A stretch of DNA of 35,445 bases, from contig BFEA01000278.1 of NCBI GenBank assembly GCA_003427395.1, positions 1,279,464 to 1,314,908 on the forward strand, read 5' to 3'. The notes under the pieces are model-generated. The model saw only the letters and a list, made by a program, of their open reading frames with translations, searched no databases and was not told the DNA's origin. This stretch comes from Chara braunii. Taxonomy: Eukaryota > Streptophyta > Charophyceae > Charales > Characeae. Numbering within the stretch: position 1 is the stretch's first letter; every line of letters begins with the position of its first letter. Both the position numbers and the translations under genes were made by a program. Positions 10,786 through 20,491 of this stretch are shown here, one piece after another.

Positions 10786-11595
10786 GCAATGCACGATGGG
10801 TTGGCTGGAGGTCATCGGTCGTCCAAAGGAACGCTTGCAAATATGATGCCACTCTATTATTGGCGAGGCATGGCAGGCATGGTCGCCATATACTGCTAGA
10901 GTTGCCTTATTTGCCAAAAACGAAGTTTGGTACGGGTCTTCGAGCCGCTTAGACAAACGCGGTTCCTAGCGCCGGGGCACCTGGTCCACCTCGACCTTGC
11001 GGTCATGCCTGTATCAACGGATGGGTACAGGTATATCCTGGATGCACGAGACAACCTGAGTGGGTTCGTGGAGGCAGTCGCCCTTAAGAAAAAGACACGG
11101 AGGAGTGTGTCGGGCTGGATAGAAGACTTTTACTTGAGGCATCCATTCGTCGGGAGGTTTATAGCAGACAATGAAATGGAGTTTGTGAACCAAGAAGTAT
11201 TGGGGATGCTTAAGAGACTCTGCGTACCGATCAAACTCATCGAGCCGTATCACCCTGAGGTCAATGCACCTGTGGAAAGGGGGCACCGAACCTTGAAGAA
11301 CACGATTGCAAAGCTCGCAGCTGACCATCTGGGGAAGTGACGTAGGTATCTTAAGCAGGCTGTCTTTGCAGAGAATATGACCCCTAGAAGGACAACAGGA
11401 TGTATCCCGGCAGAGCTTTGGGAGCATTTTGGGAAAAAGGGGGGGGACTACCTACCAGACTGGGGGAATGGGTGCATGAGGGGCATGCGGGTGTTGTTTT
11501 GTTATACAAGGTCTAAAAGAAAAGATAAGATGGAGTTCGGTGACGAAAATAACAGCGGGGCAATCAACAGGCCTACCGGAGGGGAGGAAGCATGA
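10786..11595 (+). pseudogene. pol: Integrase domain of pol with intact D,D35E
   Basis: Integrase inserts the cDNA into host DNA. The same frame as RNase H continues: zinc-binding HDGLAGGH, YYWRGM, then C-X-X-C as CLIC, with TAG at 10909 just before it. The catalytic core has Asp in HLDLAVMP (10993-10995), Asp in IADNEMEF (11167-11169) and Glu in PVERGH (11275-11277). The last two are separated by exactly 35 residues. TGA at 11338 falls at LGK-stop-RRYLKQ, where Trp is plausible (TGG to TGA). The C-terminal part TTGCIPAELW matches the usual end of the core, but the region after it (GKKGGDYLPDWG) is poorly conserved. TGA at 11593 closes this segment. Confidence 0.85.
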
Positions 11596-12453
11596 CCAAG
11601 CCAAGGGAGGAGAGCGGCAAAGAGAAAGTTGTATATAGGACTTATGGATGACCCAGTGGTAGGCAGGGGAGGAAGGAAATGCTTGTGTAGGAAACCCTCA
11701 CCCCTCCGCGAGTGAGAAGGTATAGAAATCTCGTCTGACAGTGAGGGACGGAAGGAAAAGGCAGAAGTGGAAGAGGGAGGCAATGCAAAGATGGGAAATA
11801 AGGCCCAGGTCTCTGACGAGGAAGGAGTCAACAGGGGCAAGCGACGTGAGACTTGGCATGGGGAAAGCGAGGGGGGACAAGACATGCGCGACGAATATGA
11901 GGAGGGTGAGGAAAGAAGGGAGAGCCCGCTTAAAGGACGAAGCGGTCACGACAGTTGCGAAGGATATGGGACGGGGACAAAGATTCTTTTTACCTACAAT
12001 CCAAAGAGCCTTGCAGGTGGGTATAGCCCCATACAGACAGAAGACGAGGAGGACGAGGAGGACGAGGAGGAGGATGTGCGAGAAGTCATAGAAATCAGCA
12101 GCGGGGAAGAGAGGGATGAAATCTCAAGGCCTAGGGAAGAGGGGCGGCCTCCGATGCACCAGCCGGGCGACGGGGCTTTCAGATGGGAGGACGAGTTTGG
12201 GCCAACGCCCAGTCATTGGTTTCAACAATGGACCAATGTGATAAGACACGAATGGATTATCAAGACTCGGGAACTTGCAAGGGCAGCGGTGGAAGCCACA
12301 CCACTGGATTTTTTCAACGGCGCAGAGTTACAAAAAATTGTAAGGATGAAAAGAGAAATCGAGACCTACGGCCTAGGGGTTAGAAAACCTGCCGAGGAAC
12401 GGGGTGGGCAAGGAACTGGGCAAGACGAGGTGCAAGGCAACAATATGAACTAG
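11596..12453 (+). pseudogene. Acidic C-terminal extension of pol with two SUMO-interaction-like motifs
   Basis: The integrase frame remains coding-like for about 285 more codons, with TGA at 11593 and 11713. It holds IEISSDSE (11722-11745) and, after an 11-residue Asp/Glu tract, VIEISSGEE (12085-12111). Both match the hydrophobic-core-plus-acidic pattern of SUMO-interacting motifs. The last 100 residues are globular (FRWEDEFGPTP, WFQQWTNVIRHEW, ARAAVEATPLDFFNGAEL) and I do not recognise them. The part from 11767 to the TAG at 12451 is open. Retroelement extensions after integrase often act in targeting (for example chromodomains); a SUMO-linked role here is only inference. Confidence 0.6.
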
Positions 12454-13181
12454 GTGTTGATTTAGCATTTAAAATAATCGCTGCTTTCCTGTCTGCGGAG
12501 ACATGGGAAGGACGAGAACGTGTACAGTATGGGCAAGCTTGCTAAGGATGAAGTGAAAAGAGGGTCAGCTAAGGTTGTGTCACGCTAAGATAGAAGATAG
12601 TATTTTTAGGCTACTTTTTGGATGAGTTACCTTGGGTACATAAGACAAAGACATGGGATTTGGGATAAGATCAATTGGGAAAGGGTGTATTGTGAATTCT
12701 GGATGGAATAAGGATTATGCTTTTGAGAGGGGAAAACCTTGAGTACGGATTAACGAGCGAACCATGACATTGAATGATTGGTCGAGTACAAGAGAGGTTA
12801 GGGAACCTATGGGTTAAGAGGCGTGAACAACACTCCTTTCCTAGGAGCCTAATCCAACTGAGTCATGAATGAGACTGAGAATAGTCGAAACCTGAGTGAT
12901 CGGGAAGAGTGAAAATGGAAGGGGCGCCTTTGTCTTTTGTTATGGATGAACGACCGGGTGGGCTAGTGCTGCTTGGGGTCGCAAGCCCCAACTCGAGTGT
13001 TAGACGCTAAGTCGGATGTACGCATGGATGATACATTACTGTGAGAAATGGAATGGATAGTACATTGCTGTGAGAGAAGAAAGAAAGAGAACAACACGCA
13101 AAAGATGAGATGGTCACCTTCTAACCTCCAAAACAGAAATGGGATCCATAACCTCGAGGCCCACCCCCTCAGGCACTAACA
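12454..13181. other. Non-coding stretch after pol
   Basis: No ORF over about 50 codons looks coding. A short diverged duplication, ATGGAT(G/A)(A/G)TACATT(A/G)CTGTGAGA, occurs twice near 13024-13073. No LTR terminus or polypurine tract was identified. The 3' LTR expected soon after pol is not here. Confidence 0.4.
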
Positions 13182-13420
13182 TTGAGAATAGAAAGAATGG
13201 CCCTAACTAGACTGTTCGACTTGAGAATGGAAAGGAATGACCCTAACCAGGCTGTTCGACTTGAGAATGGAAAGGAATGGCCCTAACCAGGCTGTTCGAC
13301 TTGAGAATGGAAAGGAACGACCCTAACCAGGCTGTTCGACTTGAGAATGGAAAGGAATGGCCCTAACCAGGCTGTTCGACTTGAGAATGGAAAAAAATGA
13401 CCCTAACCAGGTTGTTCGGG
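13182..13420. repeat. Tandem array, 40-bp unit, six copies
   Basis: Units begin TTGAGAATGGAAAGGAATGG and end GGCTGTTCGAC, at 13182 (39 bp, more diverged), 13221, 13261, 13301, 13341 and 13381 (last copy diverged at its end). The inner four differ at only one to three positions. Units abut directly without spacers. Confidence 0.95.
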
Positions 13421-13521
13421 AGTGACCCCTGACAAGGGTCTTTCCTTTTGAAATAGGCACTGGGGTCCCCTGCATATTTGATTGAGAAAGGTTGATTGAG
13501 AATGTGCTAGAATGAGCAATA

Positions 13522-13679
13522 AGAGATGGAAAAGGTTAGTAGGTCGGTCATTCAAATAGCCAAAGGGATGAATGGAAGAGATGGAAAAGGCCGGTGGGTC
13601 GGTCATTGAAATAGCCAATGGGATGAATGGAAGAGATGGAAAAGGCCGGTGGGTCGGCCGCTGAAATAGCCAAGGGGGC
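13522..13679. repeat. Tandem array, 55-bp unit, about 2.9 copies
   Basis: Units start AGAGATGGAAAAGG at 13522, 13577 and 13632. They share GGTCGGTCATTGAAATAGCC and GGGATGAATGGA, and the third is cut short. Copies 1 and 2 differ at a handful of positions. Confidence 0.9.
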
Positions 13680-14952
13680 GGAAAAAAGATGTGAATAAGA
13701 AGGAGAGGAGAAAGAAGGCGGAGCCTTAAAACCGAGAAGGGCAGGGACCGTAGGGACGGTCACAGAGATTGGGTGTTGAGGAATGAGAGAATTGAGCATT
13801 GAATGGGCGAATGGGTCAGTCTTGAGAAATGACTATTGAGAAAATGACCACCTGACTGGCCATGTGGGTGGCCTTGTTGATGAGAGGCTGTCGGACCAAC
13901 CATGAGAATCAGCCTTGGAAATAGCATGGGATTGAGTGTTTGAAGATGGAATATTGCATTTCATAGCCAGGGGACCCTAGGCAACTTGATGTAAGGTCAT
14001 CGGGCCGACCATGGAAACAGCAAGAGATTGAGCTTTCTTTTTTTTCTAGTCTCAGGTCTCAACATAAGGGGGATAGCAATGCCTGTATCGCGACCCCAAG
14101 ACCTCTACCCGTTAAGGGCAAAGTCTTAGCGCGACCTGCTCCTCATAAGAAGGAATAAGGGTTGAATGACCAAAGCACCTCTCTCTTTGATTGATGCTGG
14201 CCGTCCGGAACTAACCCCGACAACGAGCTCTAGTCGAGGGGTTCAAACTGCGCCTCATGATGAAACCTAAATGTCAAGGGCGTGGTGCCAAACGGGCGAG
14301 AGAGCCATTCTTTTTCCTAAGTCTCATTTTTTCTCCCCAACCACACGCCATGCCGTAGAGGAGCGGCACGATCGTTTGGAATGGACCACGGTCGCTCGCA
14401 TTAAGTTGAGCAGCACTGTCCAGGGAGGAATCGGGCGTGGTACCGGGTGGAAGCCGCAACCACCACAGGGCGAGTGACACCGCCTTGCCGGATCATTACA
14501 ACCGTTCCGGGACTAACCGCAAGGTCTTCGTAACTGCACTCACAGACTAATAGAGAGCCCCAACTCTCTTGAAAGGAAGAGGCCGGATCCAAGAAAACAC
14601 CGCTCGGGAGGAACGATTCGCGAGAAAGCACTTACGGCAAGATGGGGTCCTGGGAGGCTTGGACTAGACCTACCTTCCAAATGTGGGGTGGTACCTCAGT
14701 GATGACGCTTGTCTCGTAAGCAGCAAAAGGTCCGACTGGAGTAGGGGATGAGATGAGTTATCAGCAAGGGGAGGACTGATCACCCTTCCTTTTTGGGGCT
14801 GATGGACCGACATCCGTCTACTCAGTTGGTGGACCAAGGTCTGCGTACCTCCGAGTGAGAACTAGTCGTGCGATGGGGAGATCGCATTTTGAGTGGGGGG
14901 AAGGTGTGCCAGGAAAAACGTGCAAAAGAGAAGGATACCATGAGCGTAAGGA
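13680..14952. other. Non-coding stretch with scattered diverged TTGAGAA-type motifs
   Basis: Short phrases such as TTGAGAAATGAC and ATTGAGAAAATGACC echo the neighbouring arrays, suggesting decayed repeat sequence to about 14040. From about 14080 to 14950 the base composition is more balanced. Small ORFs (up to 76 codons) occur on both strands and overlap each other. No gene is supported. Confidence 0.4.
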
Positions 14953-15437
14953 TGGATGAGTAATTGACTTTGTGCAGGCTTGAGAAAAGGTCTGGCAAGA
15001 TGTCCAAAAGAAAAGAATGAATGAGTAATTGACTTTGCGCAGGCTTGAGAAAAGGTCTGACAAGATGTCCAAAAGAAAAAGATGGGTTTGAGTAATTGAC
15101 TTTGCGCAGGCCTGAGAAAAGACCTGACAATTGACGTTGCATGAGCTTGAGAAAAGGTCTGGCGAGGTGTCTAGCTGAGGAAAAGATGTGTGAATGACTC
15201 TGCATGAGCTTGAGATGAGACCTGACAAGATGTCCAGGAGAGAAATGAATGAGTATTTGACCTAGCTTGGGCTTGAGAGAAGGTCTGGCAGGATGTTCAG
15301 AAAAAAAAGATATGAGAAATTGGCTTTGCGTAGACCTAAGGAAAAGTCTGGCAAGACGCCCAGAAAAGAGATACAGGTATAATGGACTTTACATGAGTAT
15401 GAGAGAGGTCTGGCAAGAGGCCAGAAGAAAGATGTGA
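14953..15437. repeat. Tandem array, ~63-bp unit, about eight diverged copies
   Basis: The recurring core is GAGTAATTGACTTTGCGCAGG followed by CTTGAGAAAAGGTCTGGCAAGATGTCC and an A-rich link. The first two units match closely (period 63). Later ones range from about 46 to 68 bp with many changes and one internal truncation near 15130. The array ends about 150 bases before the methyltransferase fragment. A minus-strand open frame across it is only a product of the repeat. Confidence 0.9.
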
Positions 15438-15584
15438 ATAAGAGGGACGGAGTAACGCGCATTTTTAAGCTTGGATACGAGAAAGGACGAATGAGGATGA
15501 CGCACATAAGCTGGGCAAAATGACATGGGAAAGATACATGAGAACTGGCTAAGCATGAGACTGAGGAAAGAATGACGGGAGAAC

Positions 15585-16037
15585 ATGGATTGCACGGATC
15601 GAAAAGCGGATTATTTTTTTATGACCCTAAGAGTAATGAGTAAGGCGAAACCAAAATGGTTTCTGCTCGAGAATGTTTTCTCAATGAAATGGGAAGATAG
15701 ATTTGAGATTACGAAGCACTTAAGGGGAGTTGTGTCTGGGCTCACTGATTCGAAGTGGGTATCACCACAGCAAAGGCGACAGTTGTACTGGACGAACATC
15801 TCTCTTTCGAAGCAAATGTCTGACATTCAGTCGCATCCAAAAACTTGCCTACAATTTGTTATCAACAAAGCCAAGGCATAAAATGAGAAAACCAATTGTG
15901 TTATGACAACAAATTGTCATCCTGGGAATAAAGCCAGCATACCAGTAGTTAAGTACATGAAGCGAGGAGAGCCCCGTCTGCTTCATGTTACTGAAGCTGA
16001 AAGAATTATGGGTTGCCCTGCTGGGTATACAGAGTAG
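15585..16037 (+). pseudogene. Dnmt3-like cytosine-5 DNA methyltransferase, C-terminal catalytic fragment
   Basis: One frame from 15585 to TAG 16035 reads like the second half of a Dnmt3-type C5 methyltransferase, broken only by TAA at 15879. Motifs in order are PKWFLLENVFSM (motif VI, ENV), SPQQRRQLYWTNI (motif VIII, as in the Dnmt3 arginine/aromatic segment), a target-recognition stretch with CLQF and CVMTTNCHPGNKASIPVV (compare the TITT.SNS segment of Dnmt3), and LLHVTEAERIMGCPAGYT (motif IX). Motif I (AdoMet binding), the PC motif IV with the catalytic Cys, and motif X are not present, so it cannot be active. These enzymes methylate cytosine de novo in nuclear DNA. Repeats replace the N-terminal half. 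It is either a host pseudogene exon or a gene piece carried by a retroelement. Confidence 0.8.
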
Positions 16038-16312
16038 ACTGAAGACGAGGTTTGCATCTCAATTGAGGAAAAGATAAAGAGGCAGAGCTGTGGCGGAAAT
16101 GAGCCACCTTGTCTAAGCTGTAGAACCTTTGACTCCCCCATGCCCTCCTCCACCCCAAGGGACGGAAGCTAAGGAAAACCTTGAGAAAGGAATGGGAAAA
16201 TAACAAAACGGACCCTGACAAACTAACCACCCATAACATCTCATCCTCCTCTCCCGTCTATCCTTCCAAAATCCACTAACAAGAAGTTGGTGCGCGATGA
16301 GGACATCGCGAA
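16038..16312. other. Stretch between the methyltransferase fragment and a possible LTR start
   Basis: The methyltransferase frame stays open past 16037 for about 40 codons (TEDEVCISIEEKIKRQSCGG), but I cannot match it to motif X. A minus-strand open frame of 198 codons (16709-16113) is Ser/Leu/Pro-rich, without domain signal, and is not called. Confidence 0.35.
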
Positions 16313-16349
16313 TGAGTGGGGGGAATGTGTCGGGACTAGTGGGTCCCGA
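16313..16349 (+). mobile_element. Candidate polypurine tract plus 3' LTR start
   Basis: GAGTGGGGGGAA, a purine run broken by one T, is followed after TG by TGTCGGGAC. The start contains a perfect 7-bp hairpin (TCGGGAC / GTCCCGA, 16330-16349). A purine tract directly before TG is the standard layout at the 3' LTR of an LTR retrotransposon, and TGTCGGG is a common LTR start. The matching LTR end has not been found, so this is a candidate only. Confidence 0.3.
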
Positions 16350-16896
16350 ATAACTTCCCATCACTCGAGAGATTGAATACAGACAATTTGTGCGCAACAG
16401 AGAAATCTGGAGTGAGGAAGCAGGAGAGAGAAAAGACAAAAGGATTACGCCGCAGAAGGGAGTGATGCCATGAGGAGAGAACCACAGGAGGAAAGAACTA
16501 CCGACCGCAAGCAAGCGAGCGCAAAAACAAGGACACATAGAACATAGTAGGAGGCCGGGAGGGCCATCGGAATGCAATAAGACAAAGGCCAAAGGGTCCT
16601 TTGAACTAGCAATTGCAGCACGACAACAATAAGGGAATGAGGAAGCCAAGAGGTGGGCGGCCGAGAGGCCACGGGAAGTCAGGAAATGAGGGGCCAACGT
16701 GGAGGCCACCTATGGGAGCCTCGGAGCAGAGGCCCACGACCAAAAGAGATCGGCACACACAAGGCACAAGGAAAGACTAAGGAGAGGGGTCGCTATGCGG
16801 CGATAAGACGCCCAAGGGGCGTGGAACACCTCGGGGAAAGGCGGTCGGGGCCACGTGAGACTAAGTAAAAATAATCGCGTCCGAGGCGAAATGTGT
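16350..16896. other. Stretch with no supported gene
   Basis: Purine-rich sequence on the plus strand with overlapping small ORFs on both strands and no domain signal. If the LTR start at 16.33 kb is real, this would be the beginning of U3. Confidence 0.35.
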
Positions 16897-17031
16897 CGCG
16901 GACCGCCGACGGGACTAAGTGTCGGGGACCACCGGCGGGACTAAGTGTCGGGGACCACCGACGGGACTAAGTGTTGGGGACCACCGACGGGACTAAGTGT
17001 CGGGGACCACCGACGGGACAAGTGGCGGGGA
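16897..17031. repeat. Tandem array, 26-bp unit, about five copies
   Basis: The unit is GGGGACCACCGACGGGACTA plus AGTGTC. Copies follow directly, with one to three changes each, and the last has lost a base. The unit is itself partly self-complementary, and a diverged version recurs near 18376-18410 at the start of the second hairpin-rich unit. Confidence 0.9.
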
Positions 17032-18340
17032 CACGTGAAAGTCCCAAGAAAAAACGGCGGTACTGCATGAGGGAAAAATAATAAATGCAAGGTGCACCGT
17101 CAAGATCGACATCTTGACGGCCAAGAACATCAGCACCACTAGTGCAAGTACTAGTGGTGACAAACGAGAAGGCCAAAAGGAAAAGGAAAAGTAAAGAAAA
17201 TTGAAGTGGGAGGCATGGGAGCAATCCGAAAAATCTCGGATCAGCCTCCCTCAAGAAAATAGAGTCAAATAAATCCATGTGAAAAATAGCTCTTCGGGAG
17301 AAAATCGGGGTAGAAGGGACTATCGTGGGAGAAATGAGGAGTAAAAGGAGGTTCCCATGGGCATGGGAAGGCCATTATTGCAGTCCGAGAAATAACGGAC
17401 TGCACCTTGGGCATAGGGAGGGCCAAAACTAGAAGGAAGAGGCTAGAAAAGAGCCTTAACGGTCACTTGACACTTGACATGCTAGAAAAAAAAGAGAAAA
17501 GAAAAGAAAATGTGGGAGAATAAGACAAGAAGAGTGATAGGCAGGGAGTGAGTAGGCCGTCAGTAGGGACTGGCAGGTCTACTGTCAAAGAAAGGAGGAG
17601 AAAAAGAAAGAAAAAAAAAGAAAAGAAAAGAAAAGAGAAAAAGGTCTTAACGGTAAAAAACAGTCACTTGGGGAGATTCATCCATGACCAGATTCATTCT
17701 CGAATATGACGGTTACAAAGGACTTTGATTTTCTTTGATTTTTGCAGAGAAAATAAAAGAAAATCAAGGCCTCTTGCAACCGGAATAAAACGAAATACAT
17801 GCGTGAGGAGAAACGCATGTTTTAGGTGCATCCGGAACCAAAATCAAGGCCGGATGCACTTGGGAATGGACCGTTTTCTCTTCTTTTGAGTAAGGGTTAG
17901 TTATGGGGCATTGGGGCTAAGGAATTGACCCCCATTGCAGTCCGAGTTGCAACGGACTGCATGAGGGAAAGAAAACACATGTTCTAGGTGCATCCGGAGC
18001 CAATATCGAGCCCGGATACACTAAAAAATTAAACGCTTCATTTTTTTTAACATGGGGCAAGTTGTGGGGTTGTGGGTGTAGAAAACAGCCATGACTGCAG
18101 TCCGAGAAATTGTGGACTGCATGGGGATGCCAAGGCCAAAGGGGAATGGGCTACGGCAAACCCGAAAGGCTAGAAAAGAGCAATTTCGACAAGGGGCAAG
18201 TAAATACGGTAAATGGCAACCGTGAGATGAGATCTCATGGCCTAGAAAAATCAGCACACATGTAGAGATGATGGGACCACCAAGGGCAATAGGCCCCAAA
18301 AAAATAAAAATGGGATGCCGTCCGGAATATTGTCGGGGAT
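17032..18340. repeat. Hairpin-rich unit I
   Basis: This non-coding segment carries many perfect short hairpins: 17097-17120 (10-bp stem CCGTCAAGAT), 17134-17159 (10 bp, CACCACTAGT), 17380-17403 (8 bp, GCAGTCCG), 17725-17766 (12 bp, TTGATTTTCTTT), 17797-17820 (8 bp, ACATGCGT), 17826-17859 (10 bp, GTGCATCCGG), 17937-17960 (8 bp, GCAGTCCG), 18097-18120 (7 bp) and the palindrome ATGAGATCTCAT near 18224. The same landmarks recur in the same order in unit II, about 1.4 kb downstream. No ORF is supported. Confidence 0.75.
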
Positions 18341-19700
18341 CAAATGGGTCCAAATAATAAAAATCGAAAAAACGGGACACGCGCCGGCGGGACCGCCGTC
18401 GGGACAAAGAAATGGAGCTAGCATATAGAAAAATGGCGGGAACTTGGGATGTCCCAAGGGAACCATGAGCAAACAGAAGGAGAAATTATGCAAGCAAGAG
18501 ACACCGTCGAGATCGAGGATCTAGATGATGGAAAATATTAGCACCACTAGTGCAAGCACTGGTGGGAGCAAGTGAAAGAGCCATGAGAGAAAGAAAAGTG
18601 AAATAAGGGTATTGGGAAGGCTGCCCAGCAGTCCGGGATATCTCGGACTAACAAGGCATAAGAAAATAGAGCCTTGAGAGACCCAACATGAGAAAAAGGC
18701 TGCCCTTAGAAAATCGGAGCAAAATGGGCTCAAAATTGGGCAAACGGGAGCAAAATGGGGCCCCCTAGGAGCATGGGGGTGCCATTATTGGAAATTCGAG
18801 ATGTAACAGCCATGTAACAGCCATGAACCTGGCCTTAAATAAGGCCCTAGGGCCTAGAAGGAGGGTGCACAACAGTTAAACACTTATCACAACAGAAATA
18901 AAAGAAAAAGAAAGAAAAATGAGAGAAAAATGAGGGAGAATAAGACAAAAAGAGAGAAAAGAGTGGAGGAGAGTGTGCCGGCCTATTGAGATCTGCACAG
19001 TAGGGACTGGCAGGTCCCAATAGTGACCTCATCCCTCCTAGAATGAGGAAGGGCAATCCGGATTGCAGAGATATGACCCTGAGGAACATATCTCAATAAA
19101 ATCTTAATTGAAAAGTTGAAAATGAGCGAAAATGCAAAAAGGAAGTGACCGTTTTCTTTTGGGCCATGGATTTGAGATCAAATCTCATGGTAGAGAGGAC
19201 CTAGCCGTTTTTTGTCGGCCAGCTCAAAACGGCTAGCTCTGGAATGAGGTGGCAGCCCAAAAATGGAAAGAAACAAATGAGGGAAAATGACAAAACAGTG
19301 CATTTGGCCCAAAAAGAGAGCCAGATGCACCAAAAATTGAAAAACTGGACTTAGGGGCTCAAAATTGAAGCAAGGGCTACTAGCGGGTAGCTCGGATTAT
19401 TGCTGGCCTTGGATCTCAGCCAGATCCAAGGCTGGAAATGTGCCGCCATATAGAAAAATGCTCCGGCCTACTCAAAAGAGACCGAAACTTGAAAAACTCG
19501 AGAAAAAGGCCCACAAGGCCTTTTTCTTTCAAGTAAAAATGCCCCTTGGGCACTAGGACCCAAGGGGGCAGCATTTGTGAGGCAAAAAGGAGGCCGGAGT
19601 AGGCCAAGAGGCAGTCCGAGTTGGTACCAACCACTCGGACTGCATGTACTTGGCCAAAATGAGGCCCGGGTGTCTCCAGGAGGACCTAGTGAGAAAATTT
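18341..19700. repeat. Hairpin-rich unit II (diverged tandem copy of unit I)
   Basis: Shared landmarks with unit I include the GTCGGGAC start, CACCACTAGTGCAAG (18541), GGGAGAATAAGACAA (about 18936), CAGTAGGGACTGGCAGGT (18998) and the GTGCAT...ATGCAC hairpin (19299-19330). Further hairpins lie at 18630-18649, 19164-19190, 19201-19236 (11-bp stem CTAGCCGTTTT), 19406-19432 (11 bp, GCCTTGGATCT), 19501-19527 (11 bp, AGAAAAAGGCC), 19540-19570 and 19611-19643 (10 bp, GCAGTCCGAG). Offsets to unit I grow from about 1.41 to 1.67 kb, so indels have accumulated. No gene is seen. Confidence 0.75.
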
Positions 19701-20215
19701 TGCCTTGGGGGTACCTCGGTTCACCTCAAGGCTCATGGGGAGGCTCATAGGGTGGCCGGACTGCTGGTTTCAGCCTACATAAGCTGAGGATGCACTCCGC
19801 CACTCTCACATTTGCATTAGGAGTGCCCATGCTGCCCAAGTGAGTTCACAAGAGCATCTTTGCACTTGGAGTGAGGAGGGAGGAGCCCATGCTAGTGGGA
19901 GAGCTTAGAGGAGACTAAGAGGTAGTAAAGAGGACTCTAGAGGATAGTGATGGTGGGAGAGACACTCGGGAAGTGATCCGCCATATCCCTCCTAGGTGTA
20001 GGAGAGAAGGAGAGGCTAGAGGAGCCCCATTAGCCCTCGTAGAGGGGAGGACTCCATAGCCATATATGGGGGAGCTTGCAGTAGCCTGAGAGAAAGCAAG
20101 GGAGGAGGAGAGAACGACTTGAAGAAGAAGGAATTCATAGCCAAGAGGGGATTGTGCAAGAAGATGAAACTTCATCAAGCAGACACCAACATCAAAGAAT
20201 CAACAAGGTGAGAGG
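19701..20215. other. Non-coding stretch before the satellite block
   Basis: AG-rich sequence with phrases such as GGAGGAG and GAGAG. CTACATAAGC near 19778 is weakly TATA-like. No coding or RNA gene was recognised. Confidence 0.35.
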
Positions 20216-20221
20216 AAGGAA

Positions 20222-20460
20222 GAGACTTCTTCACCTTCATCTTCTTCTTCTTCTTCTTCTTCTTCATTATCTTCTTCTTCCTTTCTTTCTTCTTCTTCCT
20301 GTTCTTTCTCCTCACTCCCTCATTCTTCCTTCTCTTCTCCCCCCTCTTCATCTCCTCCTTCCTCCTCTTCACTTTCATTCTCTTTGTCTTCCTCCCCCTC
20401 TTCTCCATCTCCCTCATATCTCTCCCCTTCTCCTCCATCTTCTCTTACTTCACCTTCTCT
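20222..20460. repeat. Polypyrimidine tract, (CTT)n-rich
   Basis: About 240 bases are almost purely C and T on the plus strand, including CTTCTTCTTCTTCTTCTT near 20240-20262. Open frames through it (poly-Leu on plus, poly-Lys on minus) are products of base composition and are not genes. Confidence 0.95.
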
Positions 20461-20491
20461 CTTCCATGGGATACTCAAACTCTTCTCTTTC

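Noticed and set aside
13182-13420. Regular 40-bp repeats as a CRISPR array
   Set aside because: Units abut head to tail with no unique spacers, there are no cas genes, and the surroundings are eukaryotic retroelement DNA.
14818-15228. Minus-strand ORFs with repeated DLFSS phrases
   Set aside because: The repetition follows from the 63-bp DNA array; the translation has no independent support.
16113-16709. 198-codon minus-strand open frame
   Set aside because: Ser/Leu/Pro/Cys-rich translation without any domain pattern, opposite overlapping plus-strand frames, in a region of LTR-like non-coding DNA.
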